Assembly (NCBI GenBank): GCA_023079485.1
Contig: CM041107.1
Span: 6,654,657 to 6,718,656 of the forward strand
DNA from: Archilochus colubris
Lineage: Eukaryota > Chordata > Aves > Apodiformes > Trochilidae
Direction: 5' to 3'
DNA length: 64,000 nucleotides
Shown: positions 50,567-61,845 of the stretch, one piece after another
Layout of the letters: each line of letters starts with the position of its first letter
Numbering within the stretch: the first letter of the stretch is position 1
The notes under the pieces: model-generated
What the model was told of the DNA's origin: nothing
Seen by the model: the letters and a program-made list of their open reading frames with translations, nothing else
The model's database searches: none
Translations under genes and position numbers: made by a program

Positions 50567-51059
50567 CTGGCGTCTCACAGCCGTCTTCTGGCTCTGTTGC
50601 ACATTTTACACCTTTTTCGCTCCACGAGAACCTCTTCTGAAACCGTCTGTCATTTGGTTCCCAACATCCCAGGGACACCTGTACTTTATTCAAATTCCCT
50701 CCAGACTGCTGCTTGTGCCCCTCAGCTTTCTTCAGTGTCTTTGATCCAAAAATGACCCCTCTAACAGAACAGTGCCTTCCAGGTTGCCTTTAGTACGCTT
50801 TTAGCTTTGTTGCAGAGCTCTCACCCCTCTGAGTCTTTCAGGGGACTTTTTGAGTCCATATCTGTGACCCACCCCACTTGTTCTTTCCTCCTTTCTGTCT
50901 AATCCAAGCCTCCAACAACCTTTACTCTGTTAACATTCTCTAGGGGTTGAATTCTTACCTGGTCATGTTGCTGAAACAACAAAAAGATAGAAAAAACCCA
51001 AAATTCCTCAGCCAGCATCATAGACCTCTGCTTGTCCTGTAAACTGAAGAAAGGGGAGA
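50567..51059. other. Spacer between solo LTR and tandem promoters
   Basis: No gene is supported. Sequence is T/C-rich and not obviously repetitive. Confidence 0.5.
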
Positions 51060-51069
51060 AAACTGACTG

Positions 51070-51288
51070 CTTCTCCTCTGGCTGCTTTTATACCTTGTGG
51101 TAATTGCTACCTCCCCTTTCTCAGGGGATTGTGGGAAAATCTGTGGGCGGTGCCTGTGGTATATAAGACACAGCCTTTGGCTAGGGGCTTCAGTCAGCTC
51201 CTGGGCTTCTCTGAAGTTAGAGCTCTCCTTCTCCTGTAGCCGAGGGCAGCTATGGAGCCGTTTGGACTGATCAAGAAGACTCTTCAAG
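51070..51288 (+). promoter_or_regulatory. Tandem promoter/first exon copy 1 (P2)
   Basis: TATATAAG at 51,160-51,167, preceded by CCCCTTTCTCAGGGGATTGT and GGGAAAATCTG. A start about 30 bp downstream, near GGCTTCAGTCAGC, would give an exon of about 100 nt ending CTTCAAG|GTAAGAAC at 51,288. An ATG in this copy (51,252) is not kept in the other two copies, which argues for a non-coding exon. Confidence 0.66.
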
Positions 51289-51398
51289 GTAAGAACTTTA
51301 GAACCACTTAAAGATAGTGCTCTTTATAACAAGAATATTGTTGCATGCAAGCATCTGTGCTTGTCATGTAAACTGAAGATGAAAGAAAAAACTGATGG

Positions 51399-51617
51399 CT
51401 TCTCCCCTGGCTGGTTTTATACCTTGTGGCAATTGCCACTTCCCCTTTCCTAGGGGATTGTGGGAGAGGCTGTGGGTGGTGCTTGTGGTATATAAGCCAC
51501 AGCCTTTGGCTAGGGGCTTCAGTCAGCTCCTGGGCTTCTCTGAGGTCAGAGCTCTCCTGCTCCTGGAGCTGAGGGCAGCTGTTGAGCTGCATGGACTGTC
51601 TGAGAAGACTCTTCAAG
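51399..51617 (+). promoter_or_regulatory. Tandem promoter/first exon copy 2 (P3)
   Basis: TATATAAG at 51,489-51,496, exactly 329 bp after copy 1. The upstream block is CCCCTTTCCTAGGGGATTGT. The donor CTTCAAG|GTAAGAAC is at 51,617. Confidence 0.68.
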
Positions 51618-51727
51618 GTAAGAACTTTAGAACCACCAAATGATAACGCTCTTTATAGCAAGGATATGGTTGCATGCAAGTGTCTGTGCTTGTCATGTAA
51701 ACTGAAAATGAAAGAAAAACCTGATGG

Positions 51728-51946
51728 CTTCTCCCCTGGCTGGTTTTATACCTTGTGGTAATTGCCACTTCCCCTTTCCTAGGGGATTGTGGGAGAGGCT
51801 GTGGGTGGTGCTTGTGGTATATAAGCCACAGCCTTTGGCTAGGGGCTTCAGTCAGCTCCTGGGCTTCTCTGAGGTCAGAGCTCTCCTGCTCCTGGAGCTG
51901 AGGGCAGCTGTTGAGCTGTCTTGGCTCTTTGAGAAGACTCTTCAAG
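51728..51946 (+). promoter_or_regulatory. Tandem promoter/first exon copy 3 (P4)
   Basis: TATATAAG at 51,818-51,825, again 329 bp on. The donor CTTCAAG|GTAAGAAC is at 51,946. The next module (D-like) follows AATTGCAG at 52,038, so a short first intron of about 90 nt is possible. Confidence 0.68.
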
Positions 51947-52035
51947 GTAAGAACTTTAGAACCACCAAAAGGTAGAGCTCTTTATAGCAAGAATATTGTT
52001 GCATGCATGTTTTGTTTTTTTTTTTTTTTTAATTG

Positions 52036-54082
52036 CAGTTGTTGATGAGGAAGCTTAGAACTGCAGAAACATGCTCGTCAGCCACCGTGGTTTTGTTACT
52101 GGACATAAATTTAGACCCACAGCCCTCTGAAAGCTAAGTACAGGAACTTGGTTCCAGAGGGGCTGAGGCTTGGAGTTGCAGGAGGGGTTTTGACGATGGC
52201 ATCTGGGTGACGGCTGTCTATAATCAGCCCCCTTTGAGTGGGAGAATAGAGTATGATACTTTCCAGCACAATGCTAGGGTGGGCAGGGCAGCTCTAGCCT
52301 TGGTGTGTGGGGTTGTGTATTTTATGTTGTCTGTCTTTGTCTTGATGGTCTTCTGTGTCCTCACAGAGCAAGTCTTGCATCTTGGGCATCATCCCTGCAA
52401 AGCCTTTCCTGATCAGCACGGTGCTGATCAGCAGCATCTTCTGTATGACAAGTCAAAATTGCAGATCGGTCTCTTGACTTGGAAGTTTCTTGATGATTGT
52501 CTTTGGCGATGTCATTCTCAATTGCATTGTCATCTGATCTCTGCCCATCCAGTTTCCCTGAGGGGGACTCATTCCCCGCATCCTTGCATCCTCAGGTCTT
52601 GAAGGCGGCTTCTCAGGCATCTGTTGCTTCATTCCTTCGCTTTGCAGACGCATCGCTGTAGGTCTTATTGCCCAAAAGTCTTGGATTCCAGACTCCCTCA
52701 TCTTGCTGCAAGTTTTATCTTGAGTTCAAGTCTTGTGACTCACATGGCTGTGTCTTGGGTCAGTCTGTGCATGTGAGTGGTTGGCTTGGAGCTGCCCTGC
52801 CTGCTGTGAAGGATCAGGGGCCATGGGAAGCACCAAAACCTGACTGACTCAGTGTTGTGTGGCAGTCCAGTAACTTGCGTAATCCTGTTTTTCAGATCCC
52901 ACAAGTCAAGGATGAGCAAGAACTGGATGGAGGAGGAGACAAGGGAAGCAGCCGAAGGTTGGTCAGGGTGTGCAGTTGGTGGGAATCTGTCTCTCTTGGC
53001 TATCTGACCACATTATGGTTTGTTGTCCTTTTGAAGGCGGAAGCAGCGAATGAAGCGGGATACGGACACCGGAGGTGGCTGTGACAAGGTGATCCAAAGC
53101 TGTTGGGCTGGAGGAGCAGTTACTTCTCGGGTGTTGTATTGTCGGTTAGTCATGAGCATCCCCTGTTTGTGTTTTTTTTTCTTTTTCAGGTGCCCTCCTA
53201 ACCTCATTGTGGCCCCCCAAAGAGATGGCAGGCAGATGGGTGAGGGGCAAAGGTAATGGAGCAGGAGAGGGATGTCACAGTGGCCTGGGTGTTGTTGGAG
53301 GCAATATCTCAGCGTGTGCCTTTTTCTTTGACTTTTGCAGGTGTCGCACACAGTGCCGGTGTGACAAGGCCATGTCTCGAGGAACAGTTGGAGAAGGTGA
53401 GATGGCTGTGCACAGAGTCGTTCACATATTTTATGTCAACTCGGTTAAATGTTTCCCCTTTTTTTGCAGGCGGTGTGCATCCTACCTTTGGGAACGGATG
53501 ACCATTGAAGGTGAGGTGTTAGAGAGCGGGTTCATGCAGCTTGTGGTGGTTGATCAGCAGAACAGTAACTCTCTCTCTCTCTTGTTCTTTTAGGTGCCCA
53601 AAGCAGTGGTGGAGACAGGATTGAGCTCTGGATCAGGAAGGGGAGAAGAATGCTGTGGGACTCTTCTGAGGCCTCTTCTTTGTAGTGTAAGTGTTTGTAG
53701 ATGGCTGAAGCAGTCCTAACTGGTGACATGGAATCTGATTTTTTCCTTTTTTTTTTTTCTTCTGATTGCAGATGATGAACAGGAACATGTATACTGAAGC
53801 AACATGCCTGTCAGACGATGTGGTGTTTGCTGCTGGACATAGGTTCAGAACCCCAGCTCTCAGAAAGATAAGTTGAGGGACTGAATCGTCGAGGGGTTGA
53901 GGTTGGGAGTTGCCGGAGGGATTTTGAAGTTGCTTTCTGGGAGAGGGCTGTCTGGGAGTAGCTCCCTTTGCGTGCCTAAGCGGAGCAAGTTAGTTTCTGG
54001 CACAATGCTAGCGTGGGCAGGGCAGCTCCAGCTTCAGTGTCTGGGGTTGTGTGTTTTGTGTCATCCATCTTTGTTGTCTCAG
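52036..54082 (+). repeat. Array unit U8 (D, then E-to-D) behind P2-P4
   Basis: A D-like module follows TTGCAG at 52,038 and ends CTCTGAAAGCTAAGT. E (from about 52,341) has lost its first acceptor by a deletion of about 20 bp but keeps the palindrome near 52,407. F follows TTTTTCAG near 52,896. G is near 53,037 and H near 53,190 after TTTTTCAG. A starts at 53,341, B at 53,470, C near 53,595, D near 53,772. Confidence 0.7.
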
Positions 54083-55700
54083 GCCTTGATGGTCCTCTGT
54101 GTCCTCAGAGAGCAAGTCCTGCATCTTGGGCATCATCCCTGCAAAGCCTTTCCTGATCATCACGGTGCTGGTCAGCAGCGTCTTCTTCTTGCGTGACAAA
54201 TGCAAACCGTAGATTGGTCTTCCCTCTTGGAAGTTTCTTGACGGTCATCTTCTGAAACATCATTGCCACTTGCATCGGCATCTCTGGTCATAGATTTTTC
54301 TTGGATCGGAAATCGATCCCCACGTCCTCGTGTCCTCAGGTCTTGAAGTCCGTGCTTTTGGCATCCATCGCTTCATTTCCTAGCTTCGCAGTCACAGCGG
54401 GTGACTGTGGGTCTTCTTGCCGAGCAGTCTTGGGTGCTGGAGATGTGCTTCTTGCTTGGTATTCTTTTGACATGGTCTCATGGTTTGCAGGGTTGTGTCT
54501 TGTTTCTTTGAGTGTTTGGCTTGGAGCTGCCCTGCCTGTAGTTGTAGGGTCAGGGATTGTTGGAAGGGCGCTAAAGGGAATCTTCCAGGTGTTGAGTAGC
54601 ATTTCAGTGACTTGTGTAATCCTGTTTTTCAGATCCCACAAGTCAAGGATGAGGATGAAGTGGATGGAGGAGGAGAAGACAAGGGCACCAGCTGAAGGTT
54701 AGTCGGTGTTTGGTGTGGGTGGGAATGTGCTGTCAATATTTATAAGTATTTCTGAGATTAATTTATTTCTTTCAGAAGCGGAATTCCAGGACATGGCATA
54801 AAAAGCAGAGGAGGTGCGTAGCTGAATGTCATAACAGGGCTTGGTAAAGTCTGTCATAGGGCAGGTGGATGTAGTTGCTCTATGAGTAGCACTAATGGAT
54901 TTTTTTTTCTTATCTTGCAAAGGTGTGTAGAGCAGGTGATTCATCTCACTGGGAGAAGAAATTTGGAAGGTGAGTGCAGTGAAATTGACTGCTGGAAGTG
55001 TAAAATGTTATGAGTATTATTCACGTAAAAAACATTACCTGTGTGTTTTTTTCAGGTGGTGCCTCAGCATCCAGTTCATACTAACATGCCTGAGGGGCAT
55101 CTGGCGAAGGATTGAGGTAAAGGAGATTGGGCAATTCTTTGGGAGGGTTTTGTTAGAAGTAGCAGTATATTACAAATTGCCTTTCTCTTTTCAGGTGCCA
55201 TGAACAGCCATTGAGATGTCAGGAAGTACACCCATCAGCTGCTTAAGAAGGTGAGATGCTAGTAAGCTGTTTCAGTGAGTAAGATCAAAGTCCTTGACTG
55301 CTCGTTAAAGCATTTTCCTTTGTTTTTGCAGATGCTGTCCTGGCCATTGTTGGACTTGGCTGAGCCTTTGAGGTGAGGTGGAGTGGTTGGAACAACAAGG
55401 ATCATTTTAAGGAGCACAACAGTAATTTTGTCTCTTGGTCTTCTAGGTGACAGAAGCACGGTGTCTCTGAGGAGCGTGTTGACTGAGGACAGCGTGCTGT
55501 TCGAGCAGTCGGTGACGGTAGAAAGGACGCCATAGGATTCTGCACGGTTTATGGAGAACCATCTTCGGGGAGAGCATCTGAACCTGTGCCTTTTCATCTC
55601 ACAAACTGTTTCCATGACAGCGCTATGTTGTATTTCATCTGTGCATCCTTCAGGGTTTCAGTCTCAAAGCCCATCAGGTAACAAATCTGTTTATCTGGTG
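54083..55700 (+). repeat. Array unit U9 (most diverged cassette)
   Basis: E follows GTCTCAG at 54,083 and F follows TTTTTCAG near 54,634. G is near 54,777 and H near 55,056 (TTTTTTCAG, ends GATTGAG|GTAAAGG). A is from 55,195 (donor AAG|GTGAGA), B from 55,332 and C near 55,447. Bodies differ much from other units, yet the splice-signal positions and the order are kept. Confidence 0.66.
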
Positions 55701-55912
55701 TTTGGTTTTGTAGGGCTCTGTATCTGTTGTGTTTGGCAGCATACTGGTTTTGTACTGTAGGTCTCCAGGTATACATTGTATACGTGACTAGTTTTCAGTG
55801 TCTTGCAATGCTTTGCATTTGAATTGCTGTGGCTTCATGGCGGGCTAGGTGCTGTGGCTTCATTGCCTCCTTGTGTTTCTGTATTAGAGCATCTACTGCA
55901 TTGTACGGTATG

Positions 55913-56288
55913 GCTCATGTCGGTGTTGCGCCGTACTTGCCCTGGTGTTGCGCCGTACTTGCCCTGGTGTTGCGCCGTACTTGCCCTGGTGTTGCGCCGT
56001 ACTTGCCCTCCCACTGCCCTGGTGTTGCGCCGTACTTGCCCTGGTGTTGCGCCGTACTTGCCCTGGTGTTGCGCCGTACTTGCCCTGGTGTTGCGCCGTA
56101 CTTGCCCTGGTGTTGCGCCGTACTTGCCCTGGGTTCGCCGTACTTGCCCTGGTGTTGCGCCGTACTTGCCCTGGTGTTGCGCCGTACTTGCCCTGGTGTT
56201 GCGCCGTACTTGCCCTGGTGTTGCGCCGTACTTGCCCTGGTGTTGCGCCGTACTTGCCCTGGTGTTGCGCCGTACTTGCCCTAGTGTC
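55913..56288 (+). repeat. 22-bp minisatellite
   Basis: About 16 copies of TGTTGCGCCGTACTTGCCCTGG, very homogeneous, with one short variant near 56,130. It is CpG-containing, unlike the related arrays downstream. Long + frames here (CCAVLALVLRRT...) are repeat artefacts. Confidence 0.95.
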
Positions 56289-56289
56289 T

Positions 56290-57180
56290 GAGTTGTTACT
56301 CTATTTTTTTACTAATGTGCACTAAGATTATCTGTATTAGTGTCTGTGGTTCCATTGGTGTTTTCCATGTGTGGTTGTATTGTTCTGTGAAGCCTTATTT
56401 GTGTGTTAGGGTGGCTTTGTTACAGCTTGTACTGTATTAAATTACAGTGCCCTACATTTGAGTGCTTGAGTTTTTATTGCACTGTATTGCTATGCAATGT
56501 AATGGAGTTTGAATCTGTATTGTACTACATTTGCCTGTATGGGGCTGTATTAGTGTGCCAGTGAGCCTATAGCATTGTAGGGGACTAGCAACACGACTGG
56601 GTGTTGCTATGTATGACTATGTACTCAAATATGCATTGCAGACTATTTGTGTCTATCTGCCTATGTTGCATTGCATTTTTGGTAGGTTCCCTTGTGTAGG
56701 TTTGTATTTTCCTATGTATTGTATTGTTGTTCAATGGTTTGACTTTGTACAGCCCTACTTTAGAGCGGTAGATTTAGTCTGTAGTGTCTTGTCTGCCTTT
56801 GTGATGCCTTGTAGTTTAATCCTAATTTGAGTCTGTGCTGAAATTAAATTGAGTTTGTGTAGTTATAGTATTTGAGTGAGTCATTAAAGTATTTGCCTGT
56901 AAGTAGTGGAAGTTTGAGTTGAAGTCTGTAATGCCTTCTTTGTCTGTCTTTGACTGTGTATAGTCTTGAATATTTGTTTACCTCCCTGTTGGACTCTGTC
57001 CTTGAATATTTTCATTAACTGTTTTTGACTGCATTGTGAGTGTACTTGTGTGTGTAATGTGATGGAACTGGCTGTAATTGACTGAGTATAGCATTGTAAC
57101 AATCTAATGGTATGCATTGCCATTGCATGTGTATTGATTTGTAATGATGTATGTGTATTGCCTTGAAACTGACTGTGTAC
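56290..57180 (+). repeat. Decayed T/G-rich relatives of the flanking minisatellites
   Basis: There is no clean period, but words such as GTATTGTACTACATTTGCC and TGCATTGCCATTGCATG recur. I read this as old, diverged copies of the same repeat class. No gene is supported. Confidence 0.45.
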
Positions 57181-57189
57181 GGCCTTGTA

Positions 57190-57745
57190 GTCATGTACTC
57201 GAAGCTTGGAGCTGGGTGTGGGTAGCCTTGGAGCTGGGTGTGAGTAGCCTTGTAGTGATGTACTTGAAGCTTGCAACTGGGTGTGGGTAGCCTTGGACCT
57301 GGGTGTGGGTAGCCTTGCAGTGATGTACTTGAAGCTTGCAACTGGGTGTGGGTAGCCTTGGACCTGGGTATGGGCAGCCCTGCAGTGACGTACTTGAAGC
57401 TTGCAACTGGGTGTGGGTAGCCTTGGACCTGGGTGTGGGTAGCCTTGGACCTGGGTGTGGGTAGCCTTGGACCTGGGTGTGGGTAGCCTTGGACCTGGGT
57501 GTGGGTAGCCTTGGACCTGGGTGTGGGTAGCCTTGGACCTGGGTGTGGGTAGCCTTGGACCTGGGTGTGGGTAGCCTGGACCTGTGTGGGAGCCTTGCAG
57601 TGATGTACTTGAAGCTTGCAACTGGGTGTGGGTAGCCTTGGACCTGGGTATGGACATCCTTGCAGTGACGTACTTGAAGCTTGCAACTGGGTGTGGGTAG
57701 CCTTGGACCTGGGTGTGGGTCGCCTTGGAAATGGGTATCGCTTTG
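57190..57745 (+). repeat. 22-bp minisatellite (GGTAGCC type) with longer variant units
   Basis: Copies of TTGGACCTGGGTGTGGGTAGCC, in a homogeneous run at about 57,415-57,580. They alternate elsewhere with a longer unit containing GATGTACTTGAAGCTTGCAAC. Confidence 0.93.
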
Positions 57746-57769
57746 TCATGATGTACTTGTCACCAAATT

Positions 57770-60700
57770 GTGTGTCTATTGCCCTGTACTGCTATACTTC
57801 TGTATTGCCTAGTAATGCTGTACTTGTATTGCCTTAATTGTGTCTGCTGCTTTGTACTCAAATGTCTATTGCCTTGAACTTGAATGTCTATTGCCCGGTA
57901 CTGCTGTACTTGTATTGCCCTGAATTCGAATGTGTATTGCCCTGAATTCGAATGTGTATTGCCTTGAAGTGTTGTACTTGTATTGCCCTGAACTCAAATG
58001 TGCATTGCCCTGTACTGTTGTACTTGCATTGCCCTGCACTCGAATGTGTATTGCCTTGTACTGTTGTACTTGCATTGCCCTGCACTCGAATGTGTATTGC
58101 CTTGAACTGTTGTATGTGTATTGCCTTGAACTGTTGTACTTGTATTGCCTTGTACTCAAATGTGCATTGCCTTGTACTGTTGTACTTTTATTGCCTTGTA
58201 CTGTTGTACTTTTATTGCCTTGTACTGTTGTACTTTTATTGCCTTGTACTGTTGTACTTTTATTGCCTTGTACTGTTGTACTTTTATTGCCTTGTACTGT
58301 TGTACTTTTATTGCCTTGTACTGTTGTACTTGCATTGCCCTGAACTCAAATGTGTATTGCTTTGAACTGTTGTACTTGTATTGCCTTGAACTGTTGTACT
58401 TGTATTGCCTTGAACTGTTGTACTTGTATTGCCCTTAACTTGAATGTGTATTGCCTTGTACTGTTGTACTTTTATTGCCTTGTACTGTTGTACTTTTATT
58501 GCCTTGTACTGTTGTACTTGCATTGCCCTGAACTCAAATGTGTATTGCTTTGAACTGTTGTACTTGTATTGCCTTGAACTGTTGTACTTGTATTGCCTTG
58601 AACTGTTGTACTTGTATTGCCTTGAACTGTTGTACTTGTATTGCCTTGAACTGTTGTACTTGTATTGCCCTTAACTTGAATGTGTATTGCCTTGAACTGT
58701 TGTACTTGTATTGCCCTTAACTTGAATGTGTATTGCCTTGAACTGTTGTACTTGTATTGCCTTGAACTGTTGTACTTGTATTGCCTTGTACTGTTGTACT
58801 TGTATTGCCTTGAACTGTTGTACTTGTATTGCCTTGAACTGTTGTACTTGCATTGCCCTGAACTCAAATGTGTATTGCCTTGAACTGTTGTACTTGTATT
58901 GCCTTGAACTGTTGTACTTGTATTGCCTTGAACTGTTGTACTTGTATTGCCTTGAACTGTTGTACTTGTATTGCCTTGAACTGTTGTACTTGTATTGCCT
59001 TGAACTGTTGTACTTGCATTGCCTTGAACTGTTGTACTTGCATTGCCTTGAACTGTTGTACTTGCATTGCCCTGTACTCGAATGTGTATTGCCTTGAACT
59101 GTTGTACGTGTATTGCCTTGAACTGTTGTACGTGTATTGCCTTGAACTGTTGTACGTGTATTGCCTTGAACTGTTGTACTTGTATTGCCTTGTACTTGAA
59201 TGTGCATTGCCTTGAACTGTTGTACTTGTATTGCCCTGAACTCGAATGTGTATTGCCTTGTACTGTTGTACTTTTATTGCCTTGTACTGTTGTACTTTTA
59301 TTGCCTTGTACTGTTGTACTTGCATTGCCCTGAACTCGAATGTGTATTGCCTTGAACTGTTGTACTTGTATTGCCTTGAACTGTTGTACTTGTATTGCCC
59401 TGAACTGTTGTACGTGTATTGCCCTGAACTGTTGTACTTGTATTGCCCTGAACTTGAATGTGTATTGCCTTGAACTGTTGTACTTGTATTGCCTTGAACT
59501 GTTGTACTTGTATTGCCTTGAACTGTTGTACTTGTATTGCCTTGTACTTGAATGTGTATTGCCTTGAACTGTTGTACTTGCATTGCCCTGAACTCGAATG
59601 TGTATTGCCCTGAACTGTTGTACTTGTATTGCCTTGAACTGTTGTACTTGTATTGCCTTGAACTGTTGTACTTGTATTGCCTTGAACTGTTGTACTTGTA
59701 TTGCCCTTAACTTGAATGTGTATTGCCTTGAACTGTTGTACTTGTATTGCCTTGCACTATTGAACTTGTATGTATTCTGAACTGTTGTACTTATTGCCTG
59801 AACTGTTGTACTTGTATTGCCCTTAACTTGAATGTGTATTGCCTTGAACTGTTGTACTTGTATTGCCTTGAACTGTTGTACGTGTATTGCCTTGAACTGT
59901 TGTACTTGTATTGCCCTGTACTTGAATGTGTATTGCCTTGAACTGTTGTACTTGTATTGCCCTGAACTGTTGTACTTGTATTGCCTTGAACTGTTGTACT
60001 TGTATTGCCCTGAACTTGAATGTGTATTGCCTTGAACTGTTGTACTTGTATTGCCTTGAACTGTTGTACTTGTATTGCCTTGAACTGTTGTACTTGTATT
60101 GCCCTGTACTTGAATGTGTATTGCCTTGAACTGTTGTACTTGTATTGCCCTGAACTCGAATGTGTATTGCCTTGAACTGTTGTACTTGTATTGCCTTGAA
60201 CTTGTATGTGTATTGCCTTGAACTGTTGTACTTGTATTGCCTTGAACTGTTGTACTTGTATTGCCTTGAACTGTTGTACTTGTATTGCCCTGAACTTGAA
60301 TGTGTATTGCCTTGAACTGTTGTACTTGTATTGCCCTGAACTCGAATGTGTATTGCCTTGAACTGTTGTACTTGTATTGCCTTGAACTGTTGTACTTGTA
60401 TTGCCTTGTACTGTTGTACTTGTATTGCCTTGAACTGTTGTACTTGTATTGCCCTGTACTTGAATGTGTATTGCCTTGAACTGTTGTACTTGTATTGCCC
60501 TGAACTCAAATGTGTATTGCCTTGTACTGTTGTACTTGTATTTCCCTGAACTCAAATGTGTATTGCCCTGAACTGTTGTACTTGTATTGCCTTGTACTTG
60601 TACTTGTATTGCCCTGAACTTGAATGTGTATTGTCCTGAACTGCTGTACTTGTGTTGCCTTGTACTTGAATGTGCATTGCCTTGTAATCAAATGTGTATT

Positions 60701-60785
60701 GCCTTGTACTGTTGTACTTGTTTTGCCCTGTACTCGAATGTGTATTGCCTTGTACTGCCGTACTTGTATTGCCTTGTAATGTGTT
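57770..60785 (+). repeat. 3-kb minisatellite, 22/24-bp units
   Basis: Roughly 130 units alternate between TTGAACTGTTGTACTTGTAT + TGCC (24 bp) and TTGAACTTGAATGTGTATTG + CC (22 bp), with Ala/Val-type single-base variants (AAC/TAC, TAT/CAT/TTT). Arrangement in blocks suggests higher-order duplication. Open frames on both strands are artefacts of the repeat. Confidence 0.95.
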
Positions 60786-60929
60786 GATTTTTGTTTTTAA
60801 TATAGTTCTTAGTTATTACTCTGTAGTTGTAGCTGCAGGTTCTTGCAAGGGTAGATGGTTTAGTTTTTGTGGGCTAGCTTGCTTGTATCATAGTGGTTTA
60901 GGTGTAGCCAGTGCTTGTACATTGTGTGT

Positions 60930-61166
60930 TGAGATAACAATTCTTTCCTTTTCAGGTACTTAAAAAAATACTTAGAATAAAAAAGCCCCAGCTGGGGGAT
61001 TTTTTTTTGCTCCCCCAGCTGGGGTTTTTTTTCCTAGGTCCCGGTCGGTCTGTGAGGCGATGTTCATCGCCTATGTTTGGATCCAGAAAGACCTGGGACC
61101 TGGGTTTTGGCAGGCAGGATGATTTAGGAGGCTCCTGGGAGCAATGTTCCTGAGGAGCATGGTGGA
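60930..61166 (+). ncRNA. Structured segment copy 1 (two strong hairpins)
   Basis: It follows TTTCCTTTTCAG, a good acceptor. Hairpin I has a 13-bp perfect stem at 60,986-60,998 / 61,012-61,024, extended by an A-run and T-run. A nearby AATAAA lies at about 60,977. Structure II is closed by GGTCCCGGTC (61,037-61,046) and GACCTGGGACC (61,090-61,100) and contains the stem AGGCGAT/ATCGCCT with a GTTC loop (61,055-61,072). Whether it is a stable RNA or a 3'-terminal exon is unknown. Confidence 0.45.
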
Positions 61167-61324
61167 TGAAGGGTGTAGGTGGATGGAAGGAGAGAAAGTG
61201 TAGCTGGTAGCTGAGAGCTGGTTGTGGCTTGTGCAGTAGTGGAATGAGGGTTGAGGAATTTTATTGGCAGTGTTAGGTAATAATAGATTTTGGGGGTAGG
61301 TGTTGTCTGTGTTGTATATGTGTA

Positions 61325-61563
61325 GATGACAATGTTTTCCCTTTCAGGTACTTAAAAAAAATACTTAGAATAAAAAAACCCCAGCTGGGGGATTTTTTTT
61401 TTGCTCCCCCAGCTGGGTTTTTTTTTCCCGGGTCCCGGTCGGTCTGTGAGGCGATGTTCATCGCCTATGTTTGGATCCAGAAAGACCTGGGACCTGGGTT
61501 TTGGCAGGCAGGATGATTTAGGAGGCTCCTGGGAGCAATGTTCCTGAGGAGCATTGTGGATTC
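61325..61563 (+). ncRNA. Structured segment copy 2
   Basis: This is a duplicate of the preceding segment at a spacing of 394 bp. The acceptor is CCCTTTCAG. Hairpin I is at 61,379-61,391 / 61,406-61,417 and structure II at 61,431-61,494 with identical paired bases. Only the loops and A/T runs vary in length. Confidence 0.45.
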
Positions 61564-61845
61564 ATGGCAGAAGTGGGTACCAATGATAGTAACATGTAAT
61601 TGGGATATTTGCAGGAGAGGACTGCATAGGTGTTGTGCTGGAGGGGTAGTATGGAGAATTGAAAGGCAACACTGAGATAGTAGAGCCAGGCAGATGTTGT
61701 GAAGGGCCCTTAGTTTTATCTGTAAGTCACTTGTTTAGAGAAAGGGATTGTAAAGATGCATTAGGTGTGTGGAACAAATAGGAGCTAGTATAAAAAGACA
61801 TTTTTCCTGGTTTTGTGTACTGTGTCATTATTTCCTTGGTTTGGG

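Noticed and set aside
24950..53890. Box C/D snoRNAs in D modules (ATGATGA or GTGATGA near the start, CTGA near the end)
   Set aside because: The C-like box changes to GTGATGG in one copy and the CTGA to CTCAGA in several. There is no terminal stem, and the element spans a splice acceptor. A snoRNA search would settle it.
55913..56325. Arg/Cys-rich open frames of 126-162 codons
   Set aside because: Three overlapping frames are all open through the 22-bp minisatellite, which shows an artefact.
57930..60700. Many Cys/Leu/Tyr-rich and Gln/Ser-rich repeat frames on both strands
   Set aside because: They are translations of the 22/24-bp minisatellite, open in several frames at once and without splice or start logic.
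61030..61105. tRNA or Pol III gene in the hairpin segment
   Set aside because: There is no cloverleaf and no clear A or B box. The stem arrangement does not fit a tRNA.
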